Below are positions 1-8,591 of a DNA stretch of 64,000 nucleotides, in pieces. How positions within the stretch are numbered: the first letter of the stretch is position 1; every line of letters begins with the position of its first letter. The DNA lies in the NCBI RefSeq assembly GCF_000416965.1, contig NZ_ATCL01000022.1, positions 124,001 through 188,000 of the forward strand, given 5' to 3'. The notes beneath the pieces were generated by a model. The model searched no databases. It saw nothing but the letters and a program-made list of their open reading frames with translations, and was not told where the DNA came from. A program made the position numbers and the translations under genes. Origin of the DNA: Exiguobacterium chiriqhucha RW-2. Lineage in GTDB: Bacteria; Bacillota; Bacilli; Exiguobacteriales; Exiguobacteriaceae.

Positions 1-321
1 CGGACCACCGGCATAAGGGAATCGGTCGGCATAGAGCTCCGTGAATCCGTGCTGAGGCAATTCCGAGCGCAGTCGCTCGAGTTGCTCCAATGAGGCGGCA
101 TGAAAGGCGAGGTGGTTCAACCCTGTCTTTTTACGATGATACGGCGGTTCGAGGTGGTCGGCCTCAGTTTGGACGAAGACGAGATACGTGGCGCCGAATC
201 GATAACTTCGCCCTTCGTCCCATTGTTGATAGACGGTATAGCCGAGTTCGGTGAGAAGCCAGTCCCAAGCGTTCAGGCTCTTCGTTAAATCGGAAACGTA
301 CAGTTCGACATGGTGCAGCAT
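1..321 (-). CDS. VOC-family (glyoxalase/bleomycin resistance fold) protein, C-terminus cut by window edge
   Basis: The reading frame begins MLHHVELYVSDL and continues to the window edge without a stop, so the C-terminal part lies outside. The opening HHVELYVSDL and the second-half NHLAFHAAS segment, each with a metal-type His on a beta strand, are typical of single-domain vicinal-oxygen-chelate proteins. I chose the ATG at 321 because GGAAGG sits 9 nt upstream; the in-frame ATG at 330 abuts that site. It runs divergently from the GTPase pair. Substrate cannot be told; members include glyoxalases, dioxygenases and drug-binding proteins. Confidence 0.75.
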   Translation of the reverse strand, partial: MLHHVELYVSDLTKSLNAWDWLLTELGYTVYQQWDEGRSYRFGATYLVFVQTEADHLEPPYHRKKTGLNHLAFHAASLEQLERLRSELPQHGFTELYADRFPYAGGP

Positions 322-402
322 CGGTCTCATCCTTCCGTCGGACGTTTCAAATGTGTCCGTTTAGTATAATGGTTATTATATAACGAATGCAGGGGGAACC
401 AT

Positions 403-1521
403 ATGGACAACACGGGGCTTGTCTCGAACATATTGATCGCGGGGAAGACCGGGGTCGGGAAGAGCGCTTTTTTAAATTACATTTATGGGCGTGACGTTGC
501 CGAGTCACGTGCCGGCAGCCCGGTGACAGCCGAAGGACTTCACGAATACGAGTACTACGATCTCGAGCGCGGTATCCTGTTCCGTTTCTTCGATACGTGG
601 GGACTCGAGGCGGACCGATCCGACGAATGGCATGAAGCGGTCCTCTCCATCGTCAACAAGCGAGAAGGTGCGCTCGATATCGCCGACTGGTTCCATACCA
701 TCTATTATTTACTCTCGATCAACTCGGGGCGCGTCGAGGCGTACGAACTCGAATCGATTCTCAAACCGCTCTACGCGAAGCGAAGCAATGTCACAATCAT
801 CTTGACGAACTATAACCCAGACAGTGCGATGAACGTCGAGAAGGCGGAAGCGATGGAGGACGTGCTCATACGCGAACTCGGAATTTCACGAGATGCGATG
901 ATTCGCGTCAACAGTGTCGAAAAGAAATTGCTCGGCGGACAAGTCGTGCCGCATATCGGCTATGAGGCGGTGTGGCAACGTAATCGGACCAACCTCTGGA
1001 AAGACGTCGAACGAAAACTACCGCATAACTTGACGCGTCATTTATTGACCGAGTTAGAGGCGTGGCGCGCCCGGAGCTATCGTTCGGCTGAGACGATTCG
1101 CATGATCACCCCGCAAGTGATGATCAGCTGGAAAGCCCGCCAAATCGAAAAAGACTTGGAACGAACGCTCGAAGCGGCCGCTGAGACGACAGAGGCGGCG
1201 ATGGCCCAAGGCGTTCGGCATTATATTCAATTGATGGAACGCTACCCGCTCGTCGGTGCCCCGTCCGACCTTGTCTTTAAAGCGCGTCGGGTCGAGCTCG
1301 GGTTTGATTATTCGTTTAACCGGACCGTCCGAAAGATGGTGCTCGGCATGATTCCGGGCGTCCATTTCATTTATTGGGCATTCAAACGGCGAACGGCGGA
1401 GCGCGGCATCAAGAAAGCCGTCAATCAACAATACGAGCTGGTCAAACAGACGATTGAACTGGACGTGCACCGCGGATTCGAGGAAGAGATGCGACGGCTC
1501 GGCCGGACGCTCAATCAATGA
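403..1521 (+). CDS. Era/dynamin-like GTPase with altered G4 motif (first of a pair)
   Basis: A 372-residue P-loop GTPase. G1 is AGKTGVGKS (residues 13-21), G3 is DTWG (64-67). The base-recognition motif, normally T/NKxD, reads TNYN (135-138), so the Asp that contacts guanine is replaced by Asn. The C-terminal half is a mostly helical region with two hydrophobic stretches, VRKMVLGMIPGVHFIYWAF being the clearest. It starts 12 nt before its neighbour, another GTPase of the same general family, so the two are one operon. A TATAAT lies at 364-369 upstream. Families of this type (YfjP/IRG-like) are poorly understood; role unknown. Confidence 0.8.
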   Translation: MDNTGLVSNILIAGKTGVGKSAFLNYIYGRDVAESRAGSPVTAEGLHEYEYYDLERGILFRFFDTWGLEADRSDEWHEAVLSIVNKREGALDIADWFHTIYYLLSINSGRVEAYELESILKPLYAKRSNVTIILTNYNPDSAMNVEKAEAMEDVLIRELGISRDAMIRVNSVEKKLLGGQVVPHIGYEAVWQRNRTNLWKDVERKLPHNLTRHLLTELEAWRARSYRSAETIRMITPQVMISWKARQIEKDLERTLEAAAETTEAAMAQGVRHYIQLMERYPLVGAPSDLVFKARRVELGFDYSFNRTVRKMVLGMIPGVHFIYWAFKRRTAERGIKKAVNQQYELVKQTIELDVHRGFEEEMRRLGRTLNQ

Positions 1522-1533
1522 GGAGGAACGGAC

Positions 1534-2676
1534 ATGGATAAACAGACCCCATTCAATTTTGATACGTACGATTTGAAGGAAGAGCTCGACCGCTTACGCG
1601 GAAAAGTCAAAAAGCCGAATATTTTCATCGCAGGGGCGACCGGATCGGGCAAGAGTTCGGTCGTCAACCACGTGTTCGGTCGCGACTTGACGAAAGTGGC
1701 CGCCGGTGAACCGGTGACGCGGGGGATTCATCAGTTCATGAGCGATGAGATTTCCATCGTGCTCTATGACAGTGAAGGGTATGAGATTGGGAGCGACCGG
1801 CAGCAAGCGTATGCCGATGAAGTCATCGGTTTCGTTGAGCGGGCCCAGACGAAAGGCGCTGCCGAACAGATTCATCTCGTTTGGTACGTCATCAACGCCT
1901 CGATGAAACGGGTCACCCCGCTCGACCGTGCGCTCATCAAGCAGTTAAACGAAGCGACATCGGTCGCCGTCCTGTTGACACAAATCGACCAAGTCGATGT
2001 AGATGAGCTCACGGCCCTCCGACAGGAATTAATGGATGTGGTACCGGAAGAGGCCGTGTTCCAAGTCAGCGTCGCCGCCGAGCTGTTGAATGACCCGGAA
2101 TTACGGGCCCATCTCGATTGGGAACGTCTTGTCACGTGGTCGGTCGAACAGCTCGACCACTCGCTCCAAGAAGGGTTGCTCATGGAGATTCATGCCGAGA
2201 GTGAGGCGATGCTCAAATTGAAGCGGAAGAAGGCGAACCGCATCATCTCGGGTTATGTCGCCAGTGCCGGAACGGCGGCCGCCGTGCCGCTTCCGTTCGC
2301 TGATGCGATCGCGCTCACACCGATTCAAGTGACGATGAGCGTTCACTTGTTCCGCTACTGGGGCGTGAAAGCGAACGACGATATGCTGAAGACGCTGATC
2401 GGCAGCACCATCATCCCGCAAATCGGACGGGCGCTCTCGAAGACGATTTTACTGAACGTCATGAAATTCTTCCCGGGGGCGAACGCGGCGGCGAGCGTCA
2501 TCAATGCGACTGTCGCATCAGGCATCACGTGGGCGATCGGCCTCGCCATCAACGAAGTCGCGTACCGGAACGCGATGGACTCATCGAAGACGATTGAGCA
2601 ACTGCTTGACAGTGACTTTGGCTCGTTGTTCGAAAAGTTCATGGAACAAAATCCAGTGACGAAAAAGAAGTCTTGA
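1534..2676 (+). CDS. GTPase with C-terminal membrane-associated (DUF697-like) domain (second of a pair)
   Basis: 380 residues. G1 AGATGSGKS (33-41), a PVT switch-I threonine near 60, G3 DSEG (79-82) and G4 TQID (149-152) make a normal guanine-binding GTPase. Residues about 220-350 hold small, Ala/Gly-rich hydrophobic helices (IISGYVASAGTAAAVPLPF and following) like the DUF697/YcjF membrane-associating domain. AGGAGG precedes the ATG. It follows the first GTPase by 12 nt and is surely co-transcribed, suggesting that the two may form a heteromer. Comparable bacterial GTPases are tied to envelope stress, but no role is shown here. Confidence 0.82.
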   Translation: MDKQTPFNFDTYDLKEELDRLRGKVKKPNIFIAGATGSGKSSVVNHVFGRDLTKVAAGEPVTRGIHQFMSDEISIVLYDSEGYEIGSDRQQAYADEVIGFVERAQTKGAAEQIHLVWYVINASMKRVTPLDRALIKQLNEATSVAVLLTQIDQVDVDELTALRQELMDVVPEEAVFQVSVAAELLNDPELRAHLDWERLVTWSVEQLDHSLQEGLLMEIHAESEAMLKLKRKKANRIISGYVASAGTAAAVPLPFADAIALTPIQVTMSVHLFRYWGVKANDDMLKTLIGSTIIPQIGRALSKTILLNVMKFFPGANAAASVINATVASGITWAIGLAINEVAYRNAMDSSKTIEQLLDSDFGSLFEKFMEQNPVTKKKS

Positions 2677-2726
2677 TCGAACCGGTTTGATACACTGGTC
2701 GAGACGAGACAAAAGGGGGAAACGAT

Positions 2727-3689
2727 ATGAAGAAACGAATTTACATCACGAGACGATTACCGGAAGAGGCTGTGGCACCGCTACGGGACAAGTACGAGGT
2801 CCGCATGTGGGAAGAAGAAGCGAAGAGTGTCCCGCGTGACGTGTTAGTGGAAGAAGCGGCGTCGGCACATGCGCTTTGGACGATGCTCAGTGACACGATC
2901 GACCGGGAACTGATTGAGCAAGCCCCACAGCTCGAAGTCATATCGAACTTGGCGGTCGGCTATAACAATATCGATATCGAGGCGGCGAAAGAACGTGGCA
3001 TCATCGTGACGAACACGCCAGACGTGTTGACCGAGACGACGGCCGACCTCGCCTTCGGATTGATGATGATGACGGCACGCCGGCTTGGGGAAGCGGAACG
3101 TGATTTACGGGCCGGGGAGTGGAAGTCGTGGACGCCGATGGGGTACGTCGGCATGGACTTGTATCGGGCCAAGCTCGGGATTATTGGAATGGGACGTATC
3201 GGCGAGGCGGTCGCACGCCGGGCCCGTGGCTTCGACATGGACGTGTTGTATCATAATCGGACGCGACGGCATGAATCGGAATCGATGTATGGGTTCGTCT
3301 ACGCGGAACTCGATGAACTGCTCGAACAATCCGATTTCGTCGTCGTCCTTGCGCCCCTCACCGAGGAAACACGTGGGATGTTAGGGGCGGAACAGTTCGC
3401 CAAAATGAAACAGACGGCCAGCTTCATCAATGTCGCCCGTGGCGAGATTATCGATGAGGCGGCGTTGTACGAGGCGTTAAAAGAACAGCGGATTTGGGCG
3501 GCAGGACTTGATGTGTTCGCCAAAGAGCCGGTGGCGATGGACCATCCGCTCTTGACGCTCCCGAACGTGACGACGCTCCCGCACATCGGCAGCGCATCGA
3601 TTCAGACCCGACTCGCGATGATGGCGCTCAACCGAGAAGCCATCATGAACGTGCTCGATGGGGAAGAACCGAAGAACCGCTTGACGTAA
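2727..3689 (+). CDS. D-isomer 2-hydroxyacid dehydrogenase (glyoxylate/hydroxypyruvate reductase type)
   Basis: 320 residues, the normal length for the family. The Rossmann motif is GIIGMGRIGEA (about 151-161), followed by an Arg-rich HNRTRR after strand 2, which favours NADPH over NADH. The catalytic Arg lies in NVARGEIID, the Glu in DVFAKEP and the His in LPHIGSAS. Glyoxylate, hydroxypyruvate or 2-ketogluconate are the usual substrates; reduction to the 2-hydroxyacid is expected in the cytosol. GGGGG precedes the ATG by 7 nt. It is a single gene ending at a shared hairpin. Confidence 0.88.
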   Translation: MKKRIYITRRLPEEAVAPLRDKYEVRMWEEEAKSVPRDVLVEEAASAHALWTMLSDTIDRELIEQAPQLEVISNLAVGYNNIDIEAAKERGIIVTNTPDVLTETTADLAFGLMMMTARRLGEAERDLRAGEWKSWTPMGYVGMDLYRAKLGIIGMGRIGEAVARRARGFDMDVLYHNRTRRHESESMYGFVYAELDELLEQSDFVVVLAPLTEETRGMLGAEQFAKMKQTASFINVARGEIIDEAALYEALKEQRIWAAGLDVFAKEPVAMDHPLLTLPNVTTLPHIGSASIQTRLAMMALNREAIMNVLDGEEPKNRLT

Positions 3690-3728
3690 AACAAGGACCT
3701 GACCGGGTTGCGGTCAGGTCCTTGTTGC
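3688..3728. terminator. Bidirectional intrinsic terminator
   Basis: A 14-bp perfect stem (ACAAGGACCTGACC with its complement, 3691-3704 and 3712-3725) separates the converging reductase and YflT genes. The run of T is better on the minus strand. Confidence 0.85.
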
Positions 3729-3737
3729 ATCCGTGGA

Positions 3738-4517
3738 TTAGAAACGGCGAATATTATCCGGATCTTCATAGTCGTTACGGAGTGCCCGATCATCGAGTCC
3801 GCGCAACTTGTTCTCGCGGTCATTCAAATCGGATTCTTTGTCCAATCGATCCTGTTCAGGGTCGACGGCTCGGTTCGGGTCATCACCGACCGATTCATTG
3901 AACGGTTTCGAATCGACCTCTAAGCCATCAGATGACGGGCGGTCAGAACGGCTCGCATCATGTGTGGCATGTTTCGGTTCATTGTATGGAGTCGAATCGA
4001 TTTCTAAGCCGTCAGACGACGGGCGGTCAGAACGACTCGCATCATGTGTGACATGTTTCGGTTCATTATATGGAGTCGAATCGATTTCAAGACCATCAGC
4101 CGTATGGTGGCCTTGATGGCTCGAGTCGTGTCTCGAGTCGTTATAAGGCGTCGAATCGACCGTCAGTCCTTCATTGTGGCGACGTTCGAAATCTTCGTCC
4201 ACATAAATCAAGATTTTTCCGGCCTCGACATCGCTATAGTGGCGATTTACCTCTTCTTCGCTCAATCCCATATTTCGAAGTCCCGCGTGGACATCCTCAT
4301 GCCCGCTCAAGAACGCCCGAACTTTATCGAACCATCCGGTATGGTGTGACGCTTCGGTATGGACGTCTGTCTGACGACGCAAAATCGAGACATTGTCCTC
4401 ATGCTTGGCGACGACATAGATATCTGAATCTTTGTAGCCTTTCGCACGCAACTCCTCGACTTTGCCGAGTGCCGCGTCTTGCGTGTCATACATGCTGATG
4501 AATCGTTTCTCACTCAT
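3738..4517 (-). CDS. YflT-domain general stress protein with C-terminal tandem repeats
   Basis: 259 residues. The N-terminal 110 residues (MSEKRFISMYDTQDAALGKV, then a NMGLSEEEVNRHYSDVEAGK segment and KILIYVD) match the heat-induced stress protein YflT (GSP17M-like) domain and its neighbour 4531-5046. The tail is very hydrophilic and contains DGLExDSxPYNE four times; two copies are full 28-residue tandem units. A coiled, charged C-terminus (DRLDKESDLNDRENKLR) ends the protein. It is second in a two-gene operon behind a sigma-B-type promoter, with AAGGAGG before its ATG. Molecular function is unknown for the family; a hydrophilin-like protective role for the tail is only inference. Confidence 0.82.
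   Translation of the reverse strand: MSEKRFISMYDTQDAALGKVEELRAKGYKDSDIYVVAKHEDNVSILRRQTDVHTEASHHTGWFDKVRAFLSGHEDVHAGLRNMGLSEEEVNRHYSDVEAGKILIYVDEDFERRHNEGLTVDSTPYNDSRHDSSHQGHHTADGLEIDSTPYNEPKHVTHDASRSDRPSSDGLEIDSTPYNEPKHATHDASRSDRPSSDGLEVDSKPFNESVGDDPNRAVDPEQDRLDKESDLNDRENKLRGLDDRALRNDYEDPDNIRRF
3931..4098. repeat. 84-bp in-frame tandem repeat, two copies
   Basis: Units 3931-4014 and 4015-4098 are about 90% identical and encode a 28-residue block beginning DGLEIDSTPYNEPKH. Partial units flank both sides. It lies inside the YflT-type gene and keeps its frame. Confidence 0.85.
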
Positions 4518-4530
4518 AGTGTCTTCCTCC

Positions 4531-5046
4531 TTATAATCGGCGATGGTCTTCTAAACCAGAATGTCCGCGGACGATCGGGTCCTCTTTCGTGCCACGTGGT
4601 TCTTCGTCGTGATCATTGAACGGTTTCGCATCGAAAGCGATGCCATCCGCTTCTTCCCCTTTATCATGGTCGAGCGCACTATCTTTTTTGTACATGTTCG
4701 GATAGCGTTCGTACGAATGCTTATCGACGTAAAGCAGTAATTTGCCGGCGTCGATGGACGTGTAATATTCTTCCGCCTCCGCGTCACTAAGCCCCATATT
4801 CCGCAACTCATCGCGAATGCGGTCGCTTCCGTGAAGGAACGCTTTCACACGGTCCAACCAGTTGACATCACGAATCCCCGATTCGGCATTCACATCGGTG
4901 TGGTAACGCAAGGCAGAAATTTCCCCGTCCCGCTTGGCTACGACGTGCATGTTTTTCTCTGCTTCCCCAGCTTGCTTGAGTTCATTCACCTTATCCATGA
5001 CTTCTTGCTCATTATGGAATAACCCAATGATTTTGCGATCCGACAT
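4531..5046 (-). CDS. YflT-domain general stress protein
   Basis: 171 residues, paralogue of the gene just downstream: both have a short Asp/Gln-containing opening, ISALRYHTDVN versus VSILRRQTDVH, the NMGLSDAEAEEYY segment and KLLLYVD. The C-terminal 45 residues are hydrophilic and contain one copy of the repeat-like motif, DGIAFDAKPFND, so the linear motif is older than the expansion in the neighbour. First gene of the operon; AAGGAGG sits 7 nt before the ATG, and a sigma-B-type promoter lies about 55 bp upstream. YflT proteins belong to the Bacillus sigma-B regulon; their activity is unknown. Confidence 0.85.
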   Translation of the reverse strand: MSDRKIIGLFHNEQEVMDKVNELKQAGEAEKNMHVVAKRDGEISALRYHTDVNAESGIRDVNWLDRVKAFLHGSDRIRDELRNMGLSDAEAEEYYTSIDAGKLLLYVDKHSYERYPNMYKKDSALDHDKGEEADGIAFDAKPFNDHDEEPRGTKEDPIVRGHSGLEDHRRL

Positions 5047-5100
5047 GTTGTGCCTCCTTCGTAATCGTTTATTTGTTAAATTGACGTCACGCTATTAGTA

Positions 5101-5126
5101 ATTTCCGTTCTAACAAAGGTTCAAAC
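5101..5126 (-). promoter_or_regulatory. Sigma-B-type promoter for the YflT pair
   Basis: On the minus strand GTTTGA and GGAAAT are spaced by 14 bp, close to the Bacillus consensus GTTT-N13/15-GGG(A/T)AT. The two downstream genes are of a classic sigma-B-controlled family, which supports the call. Confidence 0.7.
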
Positions 5127-5157
5127 AAAAAACGCCATCTCAAGGCGAGAATGGCGT
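5125..5157 (-). terminator. Terminator of the mgsA-DUF1129 operon
   Basis: ACGCCA-TCTC pairs with GAGA-TGGCGT around a GCCTT loop, then six T on the minus strand. It overlaps the -35 box of the stress-gene promoter. Confidence 0.85.
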
Positions 5158-5159
5158 CA

Positions 5160-6032
5160 TCAATAATAAATCATTAATGTTTCGTTTCCGAGATGGCATC
5201 GCGTGTTCTTCCAAACGAACTCGACGAGTGTCCACATGGCCATGAACCCACTGATCGCGAGCAGAATGAGCGCATACACAGGCGTCAATTGAATCAAGAA
5301 TGACCATCCGAGCGAGAACAGGATGGGCTGGGTCAATAAAACGAACCCGACGTATACGGCAATGATGAGCAAGGCGAATAGAATCCGTCGTCCTAACGTC
5401 TGAAAGTGATGGCGAAACCGCGTCAAAAGTCCAAACACGGCACCAGTCAACAACACGGGGAGCACGAATCCGAAGTAGTCGAGCGGGTAAGGCGTGGCCG
5501 GTGCCGTGAACAAGCGCAAACTGAACACGTCATCCATGACGAGCAACAGATTCGCATAGGCGAACGCTAAAATCATGCCGAGCAACCAACCGAATTGATT
5601 CCAGACGCGACGCGATGATTTGATGGCCTCGATTTTTGTATAGGCCAAAAAGGAGACGTCACGCATCTCGACATCTTGAAGCTTGACCTGGACGTCGTTG
5701 AGCCGATCGATGGCCCAGTCGAATTCCCGATTGGCTTGAGTTTTCTCATGCGATTTCAATTCTTCTGACGCCTCGATCATCGTATGGTAGCGGCGGCGAT
5801 ACTCTTCGTTCGTCGTCGGTTGTTCGATTAAGAATAAGGCATAATCCTTCGGGTTTTGCTTGGTCAGCCCCTCTAGCGACTGTCCATTCTTTTCCGCCTG
5901 TCGAATATAGCCCGCTAAACTGTCGAGCAACCGATCGGCTTTCGTCTCATCATTGAGCAGGTCGTGCAAGTGCGTTCGGACTTGATCGTAAAACTGTTGA
6001 ACGATTGGATCGTTCGATACGTGTGATTTCAG
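5160..6032 (-). CDS. DUF1129-family membrane protein, probable CTG start
   Basis: The N-terminal half is cytoplasmic and helical (an HAAS-like region: LLDSLAGYIRQAEKNGQSLE); the C-terminal half has five or six membrane segments, e.g. GWLLGMILAFAYANLLLVM, YFGFVLPVLLTGAVFGLL and VYALILLAISGFMAMW. There is no ATG at the front. A TTG at 5969 lacks a ribosome site, whereas a CTG at 6032 has AGAGGA 6 nt upstream and adds 21 residues (LKSHVSNDPIVQQFYDQVRT) that look like coding sequence. A single missing T in the T5 run would instead create an ATG-started frame. It follows mgsA by 27 nt. Function unknown. Confidence 0.68.
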   Translation of the reverse strand: MKSHVSNDPIVQQFYDQVRTHLHDLLNDETKADRLLDSLAGYIRQAEKNGQSLEGLTKQNPKDYALFLIEQPTTNEEYRRRYHTMIEASEELKSHEKTQANREFDWAIDRLNDVQVKLQDVEMRDVSFLAYTKIEAIKSSRRVWNQFGWLLGMILAFAYANLLLVMDDVFSLRLFTAPATPYPLDYFGFVLPVLLTGAVFGLLTRFRHHFQTLGRRILFALLIIAVYVGFVLLTQPILFSLGWSFLIQLTPVYALILLAISGFMAMWTLVEFVWKNTRCHLGNETLMIYY

Positions 6033-6059
6033 AAAAATTCCTCTCTTCTCATAGTTGGA

Positions 6060-6473
6060 TTATTCCGGGGGTGGGTCGTTATGCGATAGCGTCAATGATT
6101 CGAAGTCACCTTGTTCGATGCTGCGGATGAGAATCTCACTGCCTCCCATATTCGTCGCTAGCGGGATCGAATACACGTCACAGAGACGCATCAAGGCGCT
6201 CACATCGGGTTCGTGCGGCTGGGCCGTCAACGGGTCACGGAAGAAAATAATCATGTCCATCTCGCCTCGAGCGACGGCGGCACCGATTTCTTGGTCCCCG
6301 CCAAGCGGTCCGGATTGAAAACAATGGACCGGTAAACCGGTCGCCTCAGCGACGCGCTTTCCAGTCGTACCGGTCGCGAATAATTGATGTTGTTTCAAGA
6401 CGTGGGCATAGGCTTTTACGAGCACAATCAAATCATCTTTTTTCTTATCGTGGGCAATCAGGGCGATGTTCAT
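6060..6473 (-). CDS. mgsA: Methylglyoxal synthase
   Basis: 137 residues, full length. [15 protein letters not shown] at the front, the phosphate-binding [10 protein letters not shown], the catalytic-Asp segment [11 protein letters not shown] and [16 protein letters not shown] are diagnostic. The enzyme turns dihydroxyacetone phosphate into methylglyoxal and phosphate, relieving sugar-phosphate overload; phosphate inhibits it allosterically in known members. GAGGAGG lies 7 nt before the ATG. It heads an operon with the DUF1129 gene. In Bacillus mgsA is also paired with other genes (dapB), so this arrangement is different. Confidence 0.95.
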   Translation of the reverse strand: MNIALIAHDKKKDDLIVLVKAYAHVLKQHQLFATGTTGKRVAEATGLPVHCFQSGPLGGDQEIGAAVARGEMDMIIFFRDPLTAQPHEPDVSALMRLCDVYSIPLATNMGGSEILIRSIEQGDFESLTLSHNDPPPE

Positions 6474-6612
6474 CTTGATTCCTCCTCAAAAGACTTCTTC
6501 TTTTAATTCGTATCACATTTACTGGAGAAAGACACGACTTCTTTCTTATAAGAGCACTTTCTAAAAAACATTTTTCCGAGAATCATTTTATAGAGGAATA
6601 GGAAATGGCAAG

Positions 6613-6638
6613 GTTTAGGCAAATGCAAATGTTGGTAT
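6613..6638 (+). promoter_or_regulatory. Sigma-B-type promoter before the MscS-related gene
   Basis: GTTTAG (6613-6618) and TGGTAT (6633-6638) with 14 bp between them; the gene starts 60 bp downstream. One or two mismatches from the Bacillus sigma-B consensus. Confidence 0.6.
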
Positions 6639-6697
6639 TTATACAAAGAGTCAAATAAAAGAAATCATTTCAAAAAGAGATTGGAGGAAGATGTTAA

Positions 6698-8485
6698 ATG
6701 AACGATACTACTTACAACTTCAACACGTTCATGTCATGGCTGCCTGAGCTTTTGCTTGCATTGGTCATTCTTGTCGTCGGATTCATTTTGGCGAAAGTTC
6801 TTGAAAACGTGACGCGCAAAGCGCTTCGCAAAGCACGTCTTGACGATCGTGTAGGTGTGAAACAAGAAGGTGAACCTGGAAAACCTGGAAGAGAGGAAAA
6901 GCGGTGGACACCTGAACGCATCATCGCGAAAGTCGTCTTCTTTGGCGTACTGCTTCTCGCATTCTTAATTATCTTTGAATTCTTGAACGTACCGGCTGTC
7001 GCTCAACCGTTCAGCCAAATCTATACCGGCTTCTCTGGCTTGATCACAGGCGTCATCAAAGCGGGTCTCATCCTGCTCGTCGCATGGATTATCGCCACGC
7101 TCTTGAAGAAAGGTATTCAAATGGCAGGTCATCGCCTCAACTTGAACAAGTTGATGGAGAAGACAGGCCAAGAGTCGACAAGCGTCAATCAGACGAAATG
7201 GGTCGACACGGTCGCCAATATCGTCTTCTACCTTGTACTATTGTTAGCTCTTCCGGCTGTACTTGATGCACTTGGATTGCAAGGCATCAGTGGACCATTT
7301 GAAGACTTGTTGAACAGTTTCCTTGCTTTCATTCCGAAACTTGTCGCTGCGGCTCTCATCTTCGCGATTGGTTATATCGTTGCGAAAATCGTCCGTGACA
7401 TCTTGACGAAGTTCTTGGAAGCAGCAGGTCTTAACCGCTTCGCCGAGAAACTTCACTTAGCTGACTACGTGAAAGGCTCTAGTCTTGCGAAAGCGGTTGG
7501 AACAATCGTCTTCATCTTGATTATGATCCCGGTCACGATTTCAGCGCTTGAAGCACTTGATATTCGTGGAATTTCGGACCCGGCCATCTCAATGCTCAAT
7601 GACGTCTTGGCGATGATTCCGAACATCATCGTAGCAATCGTCTTGATTCTCGCCGGTGTGTTCATTGCCAAGTGGTTGAAAGGTGTCGTCGTGTCTCTCC
7701 TTGAGAACTTGGGCGTCAACTCACTCGCTAGCAAAATGGGTCTCGGTGGCCGCTCAACGTCATCGACATCGATTGCACAAGTCATCGGAACCATCGTTCA
7801 AATCATCATCATCTTGTTGTTCGTATCAGAGGCACTTCAAGTCGCGAACCTCGACTTTATGGCTTCGCTCGCAACAGCAATCTTCGCATACTTGCCAATG
7901 GTCATCGCAGCCATCGTCATCTTGGCGGTCGGTTTCTGGCTCGCGAACATGGCAGAGCGTCTCGTCGGTAGCGTGCTCGTAGATGGAGCTGGCCAACCGA
8001 GCGTCTTGCGCCACGTCGCGAAATACGCGATTCTTGGAATCGCCTTCTTCATGGCAATCAGCCAACTTGGCATCGCGCCAATGATCGTCAATACGGCATT
8101 CTTGCTCATCCTTGGTGCAGTTGCTCTCGCCTTCGGCCTTGCCTTCGGTCTTGGTGGACGTGAGACAGCAGCTCGCTACTTGAAGAAAGCTGAGAAGCGA
8201 ATCGATGAAACAGAAGTATCGAAAGAAGGTCTCGAGCAAGAAAAAGCACAGATGAATCAAGAAGCCGAAGCTGCGAAGCAACAGGCGAAACAAGGTGTGG
8301 AACAGTCGAAACGTGAAGCGAATCAAACGAAACAAGAGTTGAAGCGTGAAACGAATCGTCCCCAAGCCCCACAATCTGATGTGACGAACGTAGACGGTCC
8401 AGAACCGAACCCGTTCCACGACAACATCACACCAGATCAAGATAACCGTTCACTTGATGACAACGAAGGTCCACTTCGTCCATAA
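6698..8485 (+). CDS. MscS-related membrane protein with repeated TM_helix modules and a charged tail
   Basis: 595 residues, about ten to twelve membrane helices. A module of the form I/V-L-x-V-G-x-x-x-A-(K/N) recurs: LVILVVGFILAKVLENV, LIFAIGYIVAKIVRDIL, VLILAGVFIAKWLKGVV and VILAVGFWLANMAERLV, the conserved TM helix repeat (PF05552 type) found beside mechanosensitive channel domains. The end of the membrane part (AVALAFGLAFGLGGRETA) recalls the MscS pore helix. The last 100 residues are Gln/Lys/Glu-rich and probably coiled coil. GGAGG lies 10 nt before the ATG. A sigma-B-type promoter suggests induction by stress; a pressure-release role is plausible, not shown. Confidence 0.82.
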   Translation: MNDTTYNFNTFMSWLPELLLALVILVVGFILAKVLENVTRKALRKARLDDRVGVKQEGEPGKPGREEKRWTPERIIAKVVFFGVLLLAFLIIFEFLNVPAVAQPFSQIYTGFSGLITGVIKAGLILLVAWIIATLLKKGIQMAGHRLNLNKLMEKTGQESTSVNQTKWVDTVANIVFYLVLLLALPAVLDALGLQGISGPFEDLLNSFLAFIPKLVAAALIFAIGYIVAKIVRDILTKFLEAAGLNRFAEKLHLADYVKGSSLAKAVGTIVFILIMIPVTISALEALDIRGISDPAISMLNDVLAMIPNIIVAIVLILAGVFIAKWLKGVVVSLLENLGVNSLASKMGLGGRSTSSTSIAQVIGTIVQIIIILLFVSEALQVANLDFMASLATAIFAYLPMVIAAIVILAVGFWLANMAERLVGSVLVDGAGQPSVLRHVAKYAILGIAFFMAISQLGIAPMIVNTAFLLILGAVALAFGLAFGLGGRETAARYLKKAEKRIDETEVSKEGLEQEKAQMNQEAEAAKQQAKQGVEQSKREANQTKQELKRETNRPQAPQSDVTNVDGPEPNPFHDNITPDQDNRSLDDNEGPLRP

Positions 8486-8494
8486 CAGTGAATG

Positions 8495-8526
8495 ACGGGT
8501 CCCTGTATAGGGGCCCGTTTTGTTTT
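8495..8526 (+). terminator. Intrinsic terminator
   Basis: ACGGGTCCC and GGGGCCCGT form a stem with loop TGTATA, followed by TTTTGTTTTG. Confidence 0.85.
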
Positions 8527-8591
8527 GCTGTAAAATAGTGTCACTTTTGTCGATATAATAAGAAACAGGTCGGTAAGAAGGCAGGAGTGAC

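Noticed and set aside
3931-4098. Short regularly spaced repeats that recall a CRISPR array
   Set aside because: The 84-bp units are contiguous, without unique spacers, and encode in-frame protein repeats.
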